DNA from: Longibacter salinarum
GTDB taxonomy: Bacteria; Bacteroidota; Rhodothermia; Rhodothermales; Salinibacteraceae
Direction: 5' to 3'
DNA: 64,000 nt
Assembly: GCF_002554795.1 (NCBI RefSeq)
Contig: NZ_PDEQ01000005.1
Span: 124,001 to 188,000 of the forward strand
Shown piece by piece: positions 53,700 through 62,799 of this stretch (the stretch's first letter is position 1; every line of letters begins with the position of its first letter). A program made the translations under genes and the position numbers. Under the pieces are notes generated by a model. The model saw only the letters and a program-made list of their open reading frames with translations. It did not search any database and had not been told where the DNA came from.

Positions 53700-53990
53700 T
53701 CAGAATGCTAGGTCGCGTGGGCACCTGACTTTTATATTGGGGTGATGTACGTTCTGGCAAAAACTGGGGTTGACCACGGCCACCGGGAAGCCCACCGCTG
53801 CGAGAGCCGCAGCTACCGCATGCTCCAAGCCGCCGGTTGCCTCCAGCACGAGAAGCTGGGCTGTGGATGGCGTCAGTTGGTCGAGCACATCGTCGATGCC
53901 TTCGGGTGTGTACGGGAATCGACCGATCGCCCCGTCCACGGTGACGAGGTCCAGGTAATCCTTGGAGATATCCAGTCCGTAGTATGGCAT
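53700..53990 (-). mobile_element. IS110-family transposase fragment
   Basis: The 96-codon frame starting at 53990 opens YYGLDISKDYLDLVTVDG and contains LVLEATGGLEHAVAAALAAVGFPVAVVNP, the N-terminal DEDD (RuvC-like) catalytic domain of IS110 transposases with the first Asp and the Glu of EATGG. After VVNP the normal continuation (QVRDFARA-like) is lost and unrelated sequence follows to the stop. So about the first 75 residues of a protein that is usually 300-400 remain. The rest of the element, including the Ser-containing C-terminal domain, is absent. Confidence 0.85.
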
Positions 53991-54223
53991 ACCGTATCCG
54001 ACGGTTGATCCAGAGCGAAGCTCCGGATCGGTTCATGAAAGCCCGTCCTGAACGCCCCTCCTTGTCACCTCCGAGCTCCCCGACATCCGGCGCCGCGGGC
54101 TTCATCAACTGTTTGGGCTTCAGTACGGAAGGAGATGCTGCACCCTTGCTCAAAAACGGTCTCAAGGACCCAGGTGTGATCGAGCTACAGCACCGTGTTT
54201 AAGATACAAGGTGTGAAAGTTCG
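53991..54223. other. Non-coding sequence upstream of the IS110 fragment
   Basis: Upstream of the transposase fragment (minus-strand sense) lies non-coding DNA with a near-perfect hairpin at 54007-54029 (GATCC-GAGC arms around a three-base loop). In IS110 elements the non-coding end upstream of the transposase gene encodes the bridge RNA, so part of that RNA may survive here. This is inference; no target or donor loop was verified. Confidence 0.35.
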
Positions 54224-54550
54224 TCACGCACTGTCGAGGGTGAGGTCGGCGATAATTTCTTCAAGTTCCAGCATCGCAGCGGTCCCGTCGATCAGGTTGC
54301 CGAACTCCAGCAGGTCTCGGTGTCGGTAATGCACGGTCACCGGGCCATTGCCGGTTGTCGCGCTCATCTCCCACACGTCCCCCGGATCTGCCTCCGCTTC
54401 TCCGATTGACTGGAAGACGGACTGTACGACGGGCAAATCGTCCTCTGTTAGCAGGAACGGAATGCCGCGAAAGGTGACCTCAATGCGGTCGCAGCAGGCG
54501 CAACGAATGGCCGAACCGTGCGCGGTCGTGAATAACGTGGAATCAGACAT
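54224..54550 (-). CDS. Small protein with CxCC motif, function unknown
   Basis: 108 residues. It opens with STLFTTAHGSAIRCACCDRIEVTFRGIPFLL; the closely spaced Cys residues could bind a metal. The rest is helical and acidic (VQSVFQSIGEAEADPGD, AAMLELEEIIADL). Similar small proteins occur across Bacteroidota as conserved hypotheticals (I think of DUF6686, unverified). No signal peptide. It lies next to the IS110 relic but has normal base composition for the window, so it is probably native. Confidence 0.65.
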   Translation of the reverse strand: MSDSTLFTTAHGSAIRCACCDRIEVTFRGIPFLLTEDDLPVVQSVFQSIGEAEADPGDVWEMSATTGNGPVTVHYRHRDLLEFGNLIDGTAAMLELEEIIADLTLDSA

Positions 54551-55117
54551 GCCTCAAGCGATTGTGAGCAGCCAGACGTATGATTATGGGCTTGTGATGT
54601 TAATTTAGACTGGTTCTAAACAAAATGCAATCGATTAAAATGAGAGGGGAGCCGACAACCGAGTGCGCCCACGACTTCGGGGGCCAGATCAATGCCCAGG
54701 GCCCTCGTCGATTGTAAATGGTACATGGTTGGTTGGATTATCCTCGGTAGGCATCCGGCATAATGCCCAATCCCGAATCTTCAATCCTCAATCCTTAACC
54801 CCCAATCCGTCCAACGCGTCCACGATCAAACGCTTCAACGCACAAACGTATCATCGCCTCACATCGAACCGCCCGTTTCGACTGGCCCGTTCATACCCGT
54901 CGGATCAGGCGGCGATCGTCTTTTTTACTTCCAAATAAGGTTCATGTCATGTTTTGATAACATGGAAGATTGAAATTACATGGAGTCACATGATTTTTCC
55001 TTCTCCTTCCCCTTCACTTCAAGGGATTTGGGCGATTCGACATGTGCGTTACGTGACTGTTGGCTAACTATTACAGCGGAGTAAATAACATCTCACGACG
55101 CCTCAAGAATCCACCTT
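54551..55117. other. Gap before the TonB-dependent receptor
   Basis: About 570 bases without a gene. It holds a long 7/8-bp repeat tract (54766-54865) and, nearer the receptor, a CATGTT/AACATG dyad at 54948-54964 that could be an operator. The AT-rich last 150 bases probably contain the receptor promoter. Confidence 0.45.
54766..54865. repeat. 7-bp tract grading into 8-bp units
   Basis: Heptamers cccaatc, ccgaatc, ttcaatc, ctcaatc, cttaacc, cccaatc, cgtccaa are followed by less regular 8-base units (tcaaacgc, ttcaacgc, acaaacgt, atcatcgc). This is the second tract in the window that changes period from 7 to 8. Confidence 0.8.
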
Positions 55118-58100
55118 ATGAACCTCCGCTACCGATTTCTGGCCTGTCTGGCCATAGCCTGTCTTTGGATGGCACCGTCCGTCCTCGCACAGGGAGTCAC
55201 CTCCGCCTCTCTCAATGGATTGGTCGTCGACGAAACCGGGGAATCCCTGCCCGGCGCGAACGTCGTCGCCGTTCACGAACCTTCCGGCACACAGTACGGC
55301 GTGTCGACCCGCTCTGACGGCCGCTTCGCATTCCCCTCGGTCCGCGTCGGCGGTCCGTACACCGTGACCGTCACTTTTGTCGGCTACGAAAGCGTTCGCA
55401 AAACCGGCTTGCAGCTCCGCCTGGGTCAGGAGCGCTCGCTCGAGTTCACGCTCTCGCCCAAGACCGAAGAGATGGACGAAGTCGTCGTATCCGGCGAGTC
55501 CGACCCGAATGCCGATCGCGCTGGTGCCGCTACGGCGGTAAATCAAGAGCAGATCGATGCGCTGCCAACGATCAGCCGCTCTACGCAGGACTTCACGCGC
55601 CTCACGCCGCAGTCCGACGGACTGAGCTTCGGCGGTCGTAACACGCAGTACAACAACTTCTCCGTCGACGGCTCCATCTTTAACAACCCGTACGGCCTCG
55701 ACTCGCCCGTGCCCGGCGGCCAGACGAATGCGCAGCCCGTCAGCCTGGACGCGGTGGAGCAGGTACAGGTCTCGATCGCCCCATTCGACGTGCGCGAAGG
55801 CGGATTCACCGGTGCCGGCGTGAACACCGTCACCAAGAGCGGGACCAACGAGTTCAAAGGGACCGCCTACTACTTCACGCGCAACGAGAACTTTATCGGC
55901 GACCAGGTTGCCGACACCAAACTCTTCGAGTCCGACCTGTCGTTTGGACAGTACGGCGCGAGCCTCGGCGGACCCATCATCGAAGACAAGCTCTTTTTCT
56001 TCACGAACGTTGAAATCGTGCGTCGTGATGATCCAGGGTCGACGTTCCGAGCAGCCGCTCCCGGCGTGTCCGGTGCCAATGTGTCTCGCGTGGAAGCCAG
56101 CACAATGGACGCGATCCGCGACCGCCTGATCGACGAATTTGGGTACGATCCCGGCACGTACGGTGAAGGTTACAAACTTGCGACCGAGAACGAGAAGTTC
56201 CTCGCGAAACTCGACTACAACATCAGTCCGGGCAACACGGCGAGCCTCCGATTCAATTACCTGAATGCGGCCCGCGACCTGAACGCGAACCCGGTGGCCT
56301 TCTTCCAGAGGGGGCCGAGCACGACCGCTCTCCCGTTCTCCAATTCCGGTTACACGATCAATAATAAGATCTACTCGATCGTCGGGGAGACGAATCTCAC
56401 CATCGGAAACCGATTTGCCAACAAAACCATCGTCGGGTTTACCGCCTTCCGAGATAGCCGCGATGCGTTCAGCCCGCGCCCGTTCCCGACCGTGGAGATC
56501 GCGCAAGATGGTCAAAACTATACAACAGCCGGCTTTGAGCCGTTTTCTGTCAACAACCTGCTCGATCAAGATGTCATCCAGTTCACGAACAATCTGAGCA
56601 TCTTTGCCGGCACTCATACGATCACAGCCGGCGTGAACTACGAGCAGTTCATTTTCAATAACTCATTCAACCTGTTTGCCTACGGCAACTTCGCAGCACC
56701 GGCACAGGTGGGCGGCACCCGTTTCCTCTCGATCGATGATTTTTTCGACTACACCGATCCAGCGCTCGCCGGTACACGTCCCTGCCTGGACGACGACGGC
56801 AACCTGATCCAGTATCCCAACGATCCGGCCATCGGCTCGGACGGTTTTGTTGAGAATCGGAACGCGTGCTACCTCGATCTGAATGGCTTCGCCGACCGCG
56901 CGTCTGGTGACTTTGCCCTCGACGAAACCAACGTGGCACAAGCAGCGCTATACGTGCAGGACGAATACCGTCCGACCGAGGACCTGAAGCTCACGGCCGG
57001 CCTGCGCGTCGACCTTCCACTCTACTACATGGACATCCCCACGAACCAGGCGATTGCAGACCTGACCTTCCGTAACGGACAGCGCCTTGATACCGGCGAC
57101 CTGCCGGATGTCGCGCCCCTGCTCTCGCCGCGCCTCGGCGTCAACTGGGACGTGTTCGGTGACCGTAGCACGCAAGTCCGCGGCGGCACCGGTATCTTTA
57201 CGGGACGCCTTCCGTTCGTCTGGATCGGCAATCAGGTCACAAACCAGGGCTTCGATGCCCCGGGCTGCACAGGTGACGGATGCCTCGGCATCGTGAATGG
57301 CCTCGACGAGGACTTCACCTGGCCGCAGGTTTGGAAGACAAACCTCGCGGTCGACCAGCGCCTTCCGGGTGGTGTGATCGCGACGGCTGAGTTTCTCTAC
57401 AGCAACGACATCAACGCCGTCATCGCGAAGAACATCAACTTGCCGAATTCGACGGGCACGTCCACGCTTGACGGCCGCCCCGTCTTCGGCAACGCAACCG
57501 GCGATCCCACGGCGGTCAACTCCCGTGTGCAGGGCGCCTACGTGCTGGACAACAGCGACGAGGGCTACGAAGTCACCTTCACCGGTGAACTCAAGAAGTC
57601 GTTCGACTTCGGTCTCGACGCGCAGGCTTCCTACACGTACACGAAGGCGAAAAACAAACTGACGTCGACAGAGATCGCCCAGGTGCTCTTTCAGGGCAAC
57701 CCGATCGCCGGCGACCCTAACAACCCCGGGCTCGGCTTCTCCGAGTTCGGCCTGAAGCACCGCTTCGTGGCCGCGGCGAATTATCGCTTCGACTACGACT
57801 TCGGTGGCTCGGGCGTCGCGACGACGATCGGCATGTTCGCCGAGATCGCCAAGGGCGACCGCTTCAGCTACATCTACGGCGGCGACTTCAACGGCGACGG
57901 TGTCGGCAACAACGACCTGCTCTACATCCCGGAGAACCCGGCGAGCGAAATGACGTTCGCGCCGACCTCTTCGATGACGCCCTCCGAGCAGGCCGCAGCC
58001 TTCGACGCGTACATCGCCCAGGACGACTACCTGAGCGAAAACCGCGGCTCAATCGCGGAGCGTAACGGCGCGCTGAGCCCGTGGTACTTCAGCATGGATC

Positions 58101-58369
58101 TTCGCGTCGCACAGGAGTTTCGCCTGAATGTTGGCGACACACCCAACCGCGTCCGCGTCTCCCTGGATATCCTCAACGTCCCGAACCTGCTGAACTCGGA
58201 CTGGGGCGTGCGAGAGACCGTGCAGAGCAATGCACCCGTCAGCGTCGTCGACAACGATGCCAACGGCCCGGTCTTCCAGTACGTCGGGACGAACAAAACC
58301 TTCCAGCCGAATCCGATCCTGGATTCGCGCTGGCGCATGCAGCTGGGCGTCCGCTACATCTTTAACTAG
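55118..58369 (+). CDS. TonB-dependent receptor, Oar-like, with N-terminal CarboxypepD_reg domain
   Basis: 1083 residues. Signal peptide MNLRYRFLACLAIACLWMAPSVLAQ; a carboxypeptidase-regulatory-like beta domain (about 30-115: LNGLVVDETGESLPGANVVA ... TVTFVGYESVRKTGLQL); then a plug (DEVVVSGES; ALPTISRSTQDFTRLTPQ) and a 22-strand outer-membrane barrel with the usual aromatic end (MQLGVRYIFN). The Oar type differs from siderophore receptors and is linked in other bacteria to export or uptake of peptides and proteins. The substrate is unknown; no SusD-like partner is adjacent. A terminator follows at 58415. Confidence 0.92.
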   Translation: MNLRYRFLACLAIACLWMAPSVLAQGVTSASLNGLVVDETGESLPGANVVAVHEPSGTQYGVSTRSDGRFAFPSVRVGGPYTVTVTFVGYESVRKTGLQLRLGQERSLEFTLSPKTEEMDEVVVSGESDPNADRAGAATAVNQEQIDALPTISRSTQDFTRLTPQSDGLSFGGRNTQYNNFSVDGSIFNNPYGLDSPVPGGQTNAQPVSLDAVEQVQVSIAPFDVREGGFTGAGVNTVTKSGTNEFKGTAYYFTRNENFIGDQVADTKLFESDLSFGQYGASLGGPIIEDKLFFFTNVEIVRRDDPGSTFRAAAPGVSGANVSRVEASTMDAIRDRLIDEFGYDPGTYGEGYKLATENEKFLAKLDYNISPGNTASLRFNYLNAARDLNANPVAFFQRGPSTTALPFSNSGYTINNKIYSIVGETNLTIGNRFANKTIVGFTAFRDSRDAFSPRPFPTVEIAQDGQNYTTAGFEPFSVNNLLDQDVIQFTNNLSIFAGTHTITAGVNYEQFIFNNSFNLFAYGNFAAPAQVGGTRFLSIDDFFDYTDPALAGTRPCLDDDGNLIQYPNDPAIGSDGFVENRNACYLDLNGFADRASGDFALDETNVAQAALYVQDEYRPTEDLKLTAGLRVDLPLYYMDIPTNQAIADLTFRNGQRLDTGDLPDVAPLLSPRLGVNWDVFGDRSTQVRGGTGIFTGRLPFVWIGNQVTNQGFDAPGCTGDGCLGIVNGLDEDFTWPQVWKTNLAVDQRLPGGVIATAEFLYSNDINAVIAKNINLPNSTGTSTLDGRPVFGNATGDPTAVNSRVQGAYVLDNSDEGYEVTFTGELKKSFDFGLDAQASYTYTKAKNKLTSTEIAQVLFQGNPIAGDPNNPGLGFSEFGLKHRFVAAANYRFDYDFGGSGVATTIGMFAEIAKGDRFSYIYGGDFNGDGVGNNDLLYIPENPASEMTFAPTSSMTPSEQAAAFDAYIAQDDYLSENRGSIAERNGALSPWYFSMDLRVAQEFRLNVGDTPNRVRVSLDILNVPNLLNSDWGVRETVQSNAPVSVVDNDANGPVFQYVGTNKTFQPNPILDSRWRMQLGVRYIFN

Positions 58370-58414
58370 CGGTCCCTGAGAACCACCCGTCGGCCACGAG
58401 GCCGATGCAATAAC

Positions 58415-58452
58415 AAACGGCCCGGCGCTGGCAACAGCGACCGGGCCGTTTC
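58415..58452 (+). terminator. Rho-independent terminator after the TonB receptor
   Basis: Perfect 11-bp stem AAACGGCCCGG (58415-58425) / CCGGGCCGTTT (58441-58451) with a 15-nt loop, 46 bases after the receptor stop. Only a short T-run follows. Confidence 0.85.
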
Positions 58453-58454
58453 TA

Positions 58455-58496
58455 GGTTGAAGGGTGAAGGTCGAAATGCGAAGTGATGCGTCGTGA
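58455..58496. repeat. 7-bp repeat tract after the TonB receptor terminator
   Basis: Heptamers ggttgaa, gggttgaa-like gggtgaa, ggtcgaa, atgcgaa, gtgatgc, gtcgtga in register, directly abutting the terminator. Another member of the dispersed family. Confidence 0.75.
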
Positions 58497-58562
58497 GTGG
58501 TGTGCGGTGGATTGCATTCTATTCCGAGGGAATAATCCAAACCCCAGTCAACAAGTCCACGT

Positions 58563-58605
58563 CACAATCGCCAATCCTGAATCCGTAATCCCGAATCGAA
58601 CGAAC
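58563..58605. repeat. 7-bp repeat tract before the biotin carboxylase stop
   Basis: Heptamers cacaatc, gccaatc, ctgaatc, cgtaatc, ccgaatc in register, ending about 20 bases past the end of the minus-strand biotin carboxylase gene. Its unit (n-n-n-aatc) matches the tract at 54766. Confidence 0.82.
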
Positions 58606-58624
58606 CAACACAAAAACACCGTCT

Positions 58625-60151
58625 TTACAGTTCTCTACGATTTCGCCACGGGCTGCGCGCAGGCGCACCGTCCCCGGTCGCAGCAGCCACTTCCGTCGGC
58701 TTGTCGTCGCTCACGGCCTCATACAGCGTCGCAGCGAGGGCGGCCAGGTCATCCTTCGAATCGGCGTCGACCGACAGCGCGTCCGGCGTAAAGTGCTGGT
58801 CAACGAAGTGGGTTGAGAACTGCCCACTTCGGAAGGCGTCGTGCTCCATCGCAAATCGACAGAACGGGATCGTCGTCTGAACGCCAGCGACCTCGTACTC
58901 GTCGAGCGCACGCACCATCCGGCGGATGGCCGATTCCCGGTCTTTGCCCCAGGATGTGAGCTTCGAGATCATCGGGTCGTAGTGAATCAGGACGTCCCCG
59001 CCTTCCTCAACCCCCGAATCGACGCGCACACCGAAGCCGGACGGAGCGGCGTGGCGATGCAGCGGTCCGGGGTCCGGCAGAAAGTTGGATGCCGGATCCT
59101 CCGCATACACACGACACTCAACGGAGTGGCCGTGGATCGACAGATCGTCCTGCTGGATGTCCAGTTCGCGCCCTTCTGCGACGCGAATCTGCTGTTCGAC
59201 GAGATCGATACCCGTGATCCATTCCGTCACCGGGTGCTCCACCTGTAGACGCGTGTTCATCTCCATGAAGTAAAAGTTCGCGTCCGCGTCTACGAGAAAC
59301 TCGACGGTGCCGGCATTTCGATACCCGCAGGACTTCGCAGCGGCGACGGCGGCTCCTCCCATCTCCTCGCGCAATTCCTCCGACAGAATCGACGACGGCG
59401 CTTCCTCGATCACCTTTTGATGACGACGCTGGATCGAGCACTCGCGCTCGAAGAGGTGGATGGTGTTGCCGTGCGCATCCGCCAGAATCTGAAACTCGAT
59501 GTGACGCGGCTGCTGAATATACTTCTCGATGAACACACGGCCGTCGCCAAACGCTGAGGTGGCCTCGCTCTGTGCCATTTCCATCGAGCGCTTGAACCCT
59601 TCCGCCTCCTCCACGACGCGCATGCCTTTCCCACCGCCGCCCGCCGCAGCTTTGATCAGCACCGGATACCCAATCTCTTCCGCCACTCGTGCACCCTCCT
59701 CCGCATCGGTCACCGCATCTGTGGTGCCTGGCGCCATCGGCACGCCCGCGTCTTCCATGAGTTGACGCGCCGCCGTCTTATCTCCCATGGCCCGGATGGC
59801 CTGTGGCCCCGGCCCGATGAAAATAACGCCCGCCTCCTCACAGGCTTCTGCGAAGTCGGCGTTCTCCGACAGAAAGCCGTAACCGGGATGGATGGCATCT
59901 GCGTCGCTGCGCTGCGCGACCTCCAGGATTTTGCTCTGGACCAGATACGACTGGTTCGCCGCGGCGGGCCCGATGTTGTAGGCTTCGTCCGCCATCCGCA
60001 CGTGGGGCGACGGGCGATCCGGATCAGAGTATACGGCAACCGTCTCAATGCCAAGCTCACGACACGTGCGCATGACACGGACGGCAATCTCGCCGCGATT
60101 TGCGACGAGGACCTTGCGAATCTTGCGGGCTTCAACCGGCGAATCAGTCAT
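58625..60151 (-). CDS. accC: Biotin carboxylase (acetyl-/propionyl-CoA carboxylase type)
   Basis: ATP-dependent carboxylation of biotin on its carrier protein. 508 residues from the ATG at 60151. The family opening [23 protein letters not shown] is followed by [20 protein letters not shown], the ATP-grasp glycine loop [27 protein letters not shown], the catalytic [19 protein letters not shown] and [24 protein letters not shown]. No biotinyl domain is fused, so a separate carrier is needed; none is in the window. The length exceeds classical AccC (about 450), matching acyl-CoA carboxylase subunits of Bacteroidota. It is divergent from the DnaJ-type gene. Confidence 0.94.
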   Translation of the reverse strand: MTDSPVEARKIRKVLVANRGEIAVRVMRTCRELGIETVAVYSDPDRPSPHVRMADEAYNIGPAAANQSYLVQSKILEVAQRSDADAIHPGYGFLSENADFAEACEEAGVIFIGPGPQAIRAMGDKTAARQLMEDAGVPMAPGTTDAVTDAEEGARVAEEIGYPVLIKAAAGGGGKGMRVVEEAEGFKRSMEMAQSEATSAFGDGRVFIEKYIQQPRHIEFQILADAHGNTIHLFERECSIQRRHQKVIEEAPSSILSEELREEMGGAAVAAAKSCGYRNAGTVEFLVDADANFYFMEMNTRLQVEHPVTEWITGIDLVEQQIRVAEGRELDIQQDDLSIHGHSVECRVYAEDPASNFLPDPGPLHRHAAPSGFGVRVDSGVEEGGDVLIHYDPMISKLTSWGKDRESAIRRMVRALDEYEVAGVQTTIPFCRFAMEHDAFRSGQFSTHFVDQHFTPDALSVDADSKDDLAALAATLYEAVSDDKPTEVAAATGDGAPARSPWRNRREL

Positions 60152-60372
60152 TTCGTCTCGAACTGCGCAGTGGCATGGATTGTGTTCAAGTAATGGTGAC
60201 GGGCTTGTATCCCGGAAAGCAGGCCAAGATCGACGATTCGTCTGCAGAATCGGCGGATTTCTGTCGTCGTCTGCTGCATCATTCGTCAGACTGGCAGCCA
60301 ATCTGGCAGTCTGCACGTTCCAGCCACGCTGGAAAACCTGTTTCTTCGCTCATCAAGGCGTGTCGCACAGAT

Positions 60373-61314
60373 ATGCCTCAGACTAAAGACTACTACGACA
60401 TACTGGGCGTCAGCGAGGACGCAAGCCAGTCGGAGATCAAGAAAGCATATCGCTCCCTCGCACGCAAGCATCATCCGGATCGCAACCCGGATGACGCCGC
60501 CGCCGAGGAACGTTTCAAGGAAATTCAGGAAGCGTACTCGGTGCTCTCAGACGAGGAGAAACGCCAGCAGTACGATCAGCGCCGGAAGTTCGGTGGCTTC
60601 GGTGGCAATGGCTTCGGCGCGGGACGTGGCGGAGCGGACGTTCGCTTCGAGCAAGGCGACTTCGAGGATATCTTCGGTGGGCGCGGTGGACCTGGCGGCC
60701 GTGGCGGCGGCTTCGGAGATATCTTTGAGAGCTTCTTCGGAGGGGGCGGCCGATCTCAGGCCCGAGCCCGCGACCCGTTTCAGCAGCAACGTCGGCAGCA
60801 GGCGTCACGAGGACACGACGTTGAAACGACGCTTCGCCTCTCGTTCCGTGAGGCCCTGCAAGGAGGCAAGCGGCAGGTCAAACTGCCGACGGGCGAGACC
60901 ATCCGTCTAAAGGTGCCGCAGGGTGTGAAGGACGGCTACAAGGTGCGTCTGCGCGGCCGTGGCCAACAAGGGCCCGGCGGGCAGGGCGACCTGTACGTGA
61001 CGTTCCGCGTTGGCGATCACCCGCGGTTCCACCGCAAAGGCGACGACATCCACCTGACGGAGTCTGTACCCGCGTTCGATGCTATGCTCGGCACCACGCG
61101 TCAAATCCCTACTCCCTATGGGCAGAAGATCAAGGTGACCATCCCACCGGGCTCGCAACCGGGAGAAAAACTTCGTCTCAAGGGACAAGGCGTCAAGACC
61201 GACAGTGGGCAGGGAGACCTGTACGTCGAGATCGACATCCGCATTCCGGAAGACCTGACCGACAAACAGAAAGAGGCATTGCGTGCAGCTGCCAAGGATG
61301 CGGGCGTACTCTAG
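60373..61314 (+). CDS. CbpA-like DnaJ co-chaperone (type B, no zinc finger)
   Basis: 313 residues from the ATG at 60373. J domain (about 5-70) with [35 protein letters not shown] including HPD (34-36), then a Gly/Phe-rich linker (about 75-140), and the DnaJ_C substrate-binding beta domains ([27 protein letters not shown] ... [22 protein letters not shown]). There is no CxxCxGxG zinc finger, so it belongs with CbpA/DnaJ type B. It would deliver clients to DnaK in the cytoplasm. The upstream in-frame extension (from 60100) overlaps the divergent gene and is not part of the protein. Confidence 0.93.
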   Translation: MPQTKDYYDILGVSEDASQSEIKKAYRSLARKHHPDRNPDDAAAEERFKEIQEAYSVLSDEEKRQQYDQRRKFGGFGGNGFGAGRGGADVRFEQGDFEDIFGGRGGPGGRGGGFGDIFESFFGGGGRSQARARDPFQQQRRQQASRGHDVETTLRLSFREALQGGKRQVKLPTGETIRLKVPQGVKDGYKVRLRGRGQQGPGGQGDLYVTFRVGDHPRFHRKGDDIHLTESVPAFDAMLGTTRQIPTPYGQKIKVTIPPGSQPGEKLRLKGQGVKTDSGQGDLYVEIDIRIPEDLTDKQKEALRAAAKDAGVL

Positions 61315-61944
61315 CGGTGCGCCGTTCGCTCAAACGAAGGCCGTCCGGACTCATCCGGGCGGCTTCTTTTTGTGCCATTGAAATGGAGCAGAAACCCAGA
61401 GATTCGCTTTTCCAATTGAGTACCACCCTCGCACAGAGCTTGCTGGACCATTTTACCCGGTTCATCACCACACCGCACGACCGGATTGCATGACCCGTTA
61501 CTTTCCCTTCCTCGCAGCGCAATCGATTGTTACTGCCTGTAGTTCATCTAAACTCGCAACGGGTCGTGGGCTTTTTTCGCAAACTTGGACACCTTCTAGT
61601 CAATCACTTGCATTCACCTTAGCTGCCCCTCATATTTGAGCGGCGTATGCGTCGTACCGCGGACATGTTTACGCGTGTCGGGATCCGCATTCGACGCCTC
61701 CTCTCTCTTTCGTGTGCTCATTTGTGTCGGGCACGAACGACGGTCGTCCGGGGCTTCCGCCCTCGCATCATGGGCACTCTGGCCACGGACTGCGAAGCCG
61801 CACGTCATCGTTCTCTATTCGGATTGTCTTGCCCGTCTGCACCTGTTCTTTTCTTTCGCCTTCTCGCGCATCCATCGCGCTGGGATAGGCCATGATCTTC
61901 TTTTGATCGCTTCTTCCCCGCTACGACACGGCATCTTCTCCACC
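61315..61944. other. Gap between the DnaJ-type gene and the AP2-domain gene
   Basis: About 630 bases. Apart from the terminator at 61337 I see nothing I can name. The frame of the AP2 gene stays open upstream to 61636 but that stretch is Cys/Ser/Leu-rich and not protein-like. The AP2 gene promoter probably lies in the last 300 bases, perhaps near the T-run at 61571. Confidence 0.4.
61337..61371 (+). terminator. Rho-independent terminator after the DnaJ-type gene
   Basis: Near-perfect stem AAGGCCGTCCGGA / TCCGGGCGGCTT with a very short loop, followed by CTTTTTG, about 25 bases past the stop. Confidence 0.85.
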
Positions 61945-62541
61945 ATGACTGATAAACCCAAGAACGTTTTTCGTATTGACATTGAGCCTACGGACGAGCA
62001 TCCGGATAGGCATCCGACGCACGGCTGGCAGGTTCGCATCAAACGCCAGAAAAAACAGCACACGAAGTACTTTTCGGACAAACGATTCGGGGGACGCGAG
62101 GAGGCACTCTCGAAGGCAGTGGCATACCGGGATGAGTTGCTCGAAACGTTGCCGGATCCAATGGACCCCGTTCGCCGCTCGGCCGAAGCCCGCTCAAAGA
62201 CCGGCGTGATTGGTCTCAACTTTTGCTGGAAGGATGACGGCAGCGGGACGCCGAAGCCGTACGTTCAGCTGAGCTGGCTGGAAGGCGACGGCACGCGACG
62301 CAGCGCGGCCTACTCCGTCCGCAAGTGGAACCTTCGTCGAGCCGTCTGGAAGGCATGCGTCCGGCTTCACAAGGCGCGCGAGGAGCACAACAACGAGGTC
62401 GACGAGGTCAACGACATGTTCCAGACCGCGTACCCGAACATCAAAGAGCAGTATGACCTTGGCCCCGACGGCAACGGGGTCTCTGAGGAGGAAATGGAGA
62501 AGTCGACAGCCGAACCGGAGGTGGCTTCAATGGATGCGTGA
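61945..62541 (+). CDS. AP2-domain DNA-binding protein
   Basis: 198 residues from the ATG at 61945. Two copies of an AP2/ERF-like DNA-binding fold appear in tandem: GWQVRIKRQKKQHTKYFSDKRFGGREEALSKAVAYRDEL (about 28-67) and a second with GVIGLNFCWKDDGSG, YVQLSWLEGDGTRRSAAY and VWKACVRLHKAREE (about 92-155). The tail is acidic. Bacterial AP2 domains usually occur in phage or homing-endonuclease proteins; here no nuclease domain is seen, so a stand-alone DNA binder is likely. The stop codon lies inside the first unit of a 21-bp hairpin repeat array, which raises the possibility that the protein binds those repeats. Confidence 0.8.
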   Translation: MTDKPKNVFRIDIEPTDEHPDRHPTHGWQVRIKRQKKQHTKYFSDKRFGGREEALSKAVAYRDELLETLPDPMDPVRRSAEARSKTGVIGLNFCWKDDGSGTPKPYVQLSWLEGDGTRRSAAYSVRKWNLRRAVWKACVRLHKAREEHNNEVDEVNDMFQTAYPNIKEQYDLGPDGNGVSEEEMEKSTAEPEVASMDA

Positions 62542-62663
62542 ATATACATCTTCGATGGATGAATATACATCTTTGATGTATGAGTGTGCCTCTGCGAGGC
62601 ATGAGTGTGCCTCAGTGAGGCATGAGTGTGCCTCAGTGAGGCATGACTGTGCATCCTTGATAA
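62538..62663. repeat. Six-unit array of 21-bp hairpin repeats
   Basis: Six contiguous units of exactly 21 bases: 62538-62558, 62559-62579, 62580-62600, 62601-62621, 62622-62642, 62643-62663. Units 4 and 5 are identical. Most units carry an internal dyad with a three-base spacer: TACATC-ttt-GATGTA (unit 2), TGCCTC-tgc-GAGGCA (unit 3), TGCCTC-agt-GAGGCA (units 4 and 5); unit 1 has one mismatch and unit 6 is decayed. The arms differ between units yet stay complementary. The array overlaps the last two codons of the AP2 gene and precedes a terminator. Confidence 0.93.
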
Positions 62664-62685
62664 GTCCACGTTGTACGTAGCATGC

Positions 62686-62722
62686 ACCGCGCACGTCCTA
62701 CTGGGATGTGCGCGGTTTTTTG
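62686..62722 (+). terminator. Rho-independent terminator downstream of the 21-bp array
   Basis: Stem ACCGCGCACGTCC / GGGATGTGCGCGGT (one mismatch) with a short loop, followed by TTTTTTG. It would end the AP2-gene transcript, so the hairpin array would form its 3' untranslated region. Confidence 0.9.
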
Positions 62723-62799
62723 TGGGATCATGTGCTACGTCGTATGTTGACGGCCGCCTCGGTACACCGCTCGATTTTTCTTCCCCTCTCCGTCGCGCT

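Noticed and set aside
60100-60372. N-terminal extension of the DnaJ-type protein
   Set aside because: It overlaps the divergent biotin carboxylase start and lacks protein character; J domains start within a few residues of the N-terminus.
61636-61944. N-terminal extension of the AP2-domain protein
   Set aside because: The frame is open but the sequence is Ser/Leu/Cys-rich without conserved features; the ATG at 61945 gives a sensible start.
62538-62663. CRISPR array
   Set aside because: The units are contiguous 21-bp repeats with no unique spacers, and no cas genes are present.
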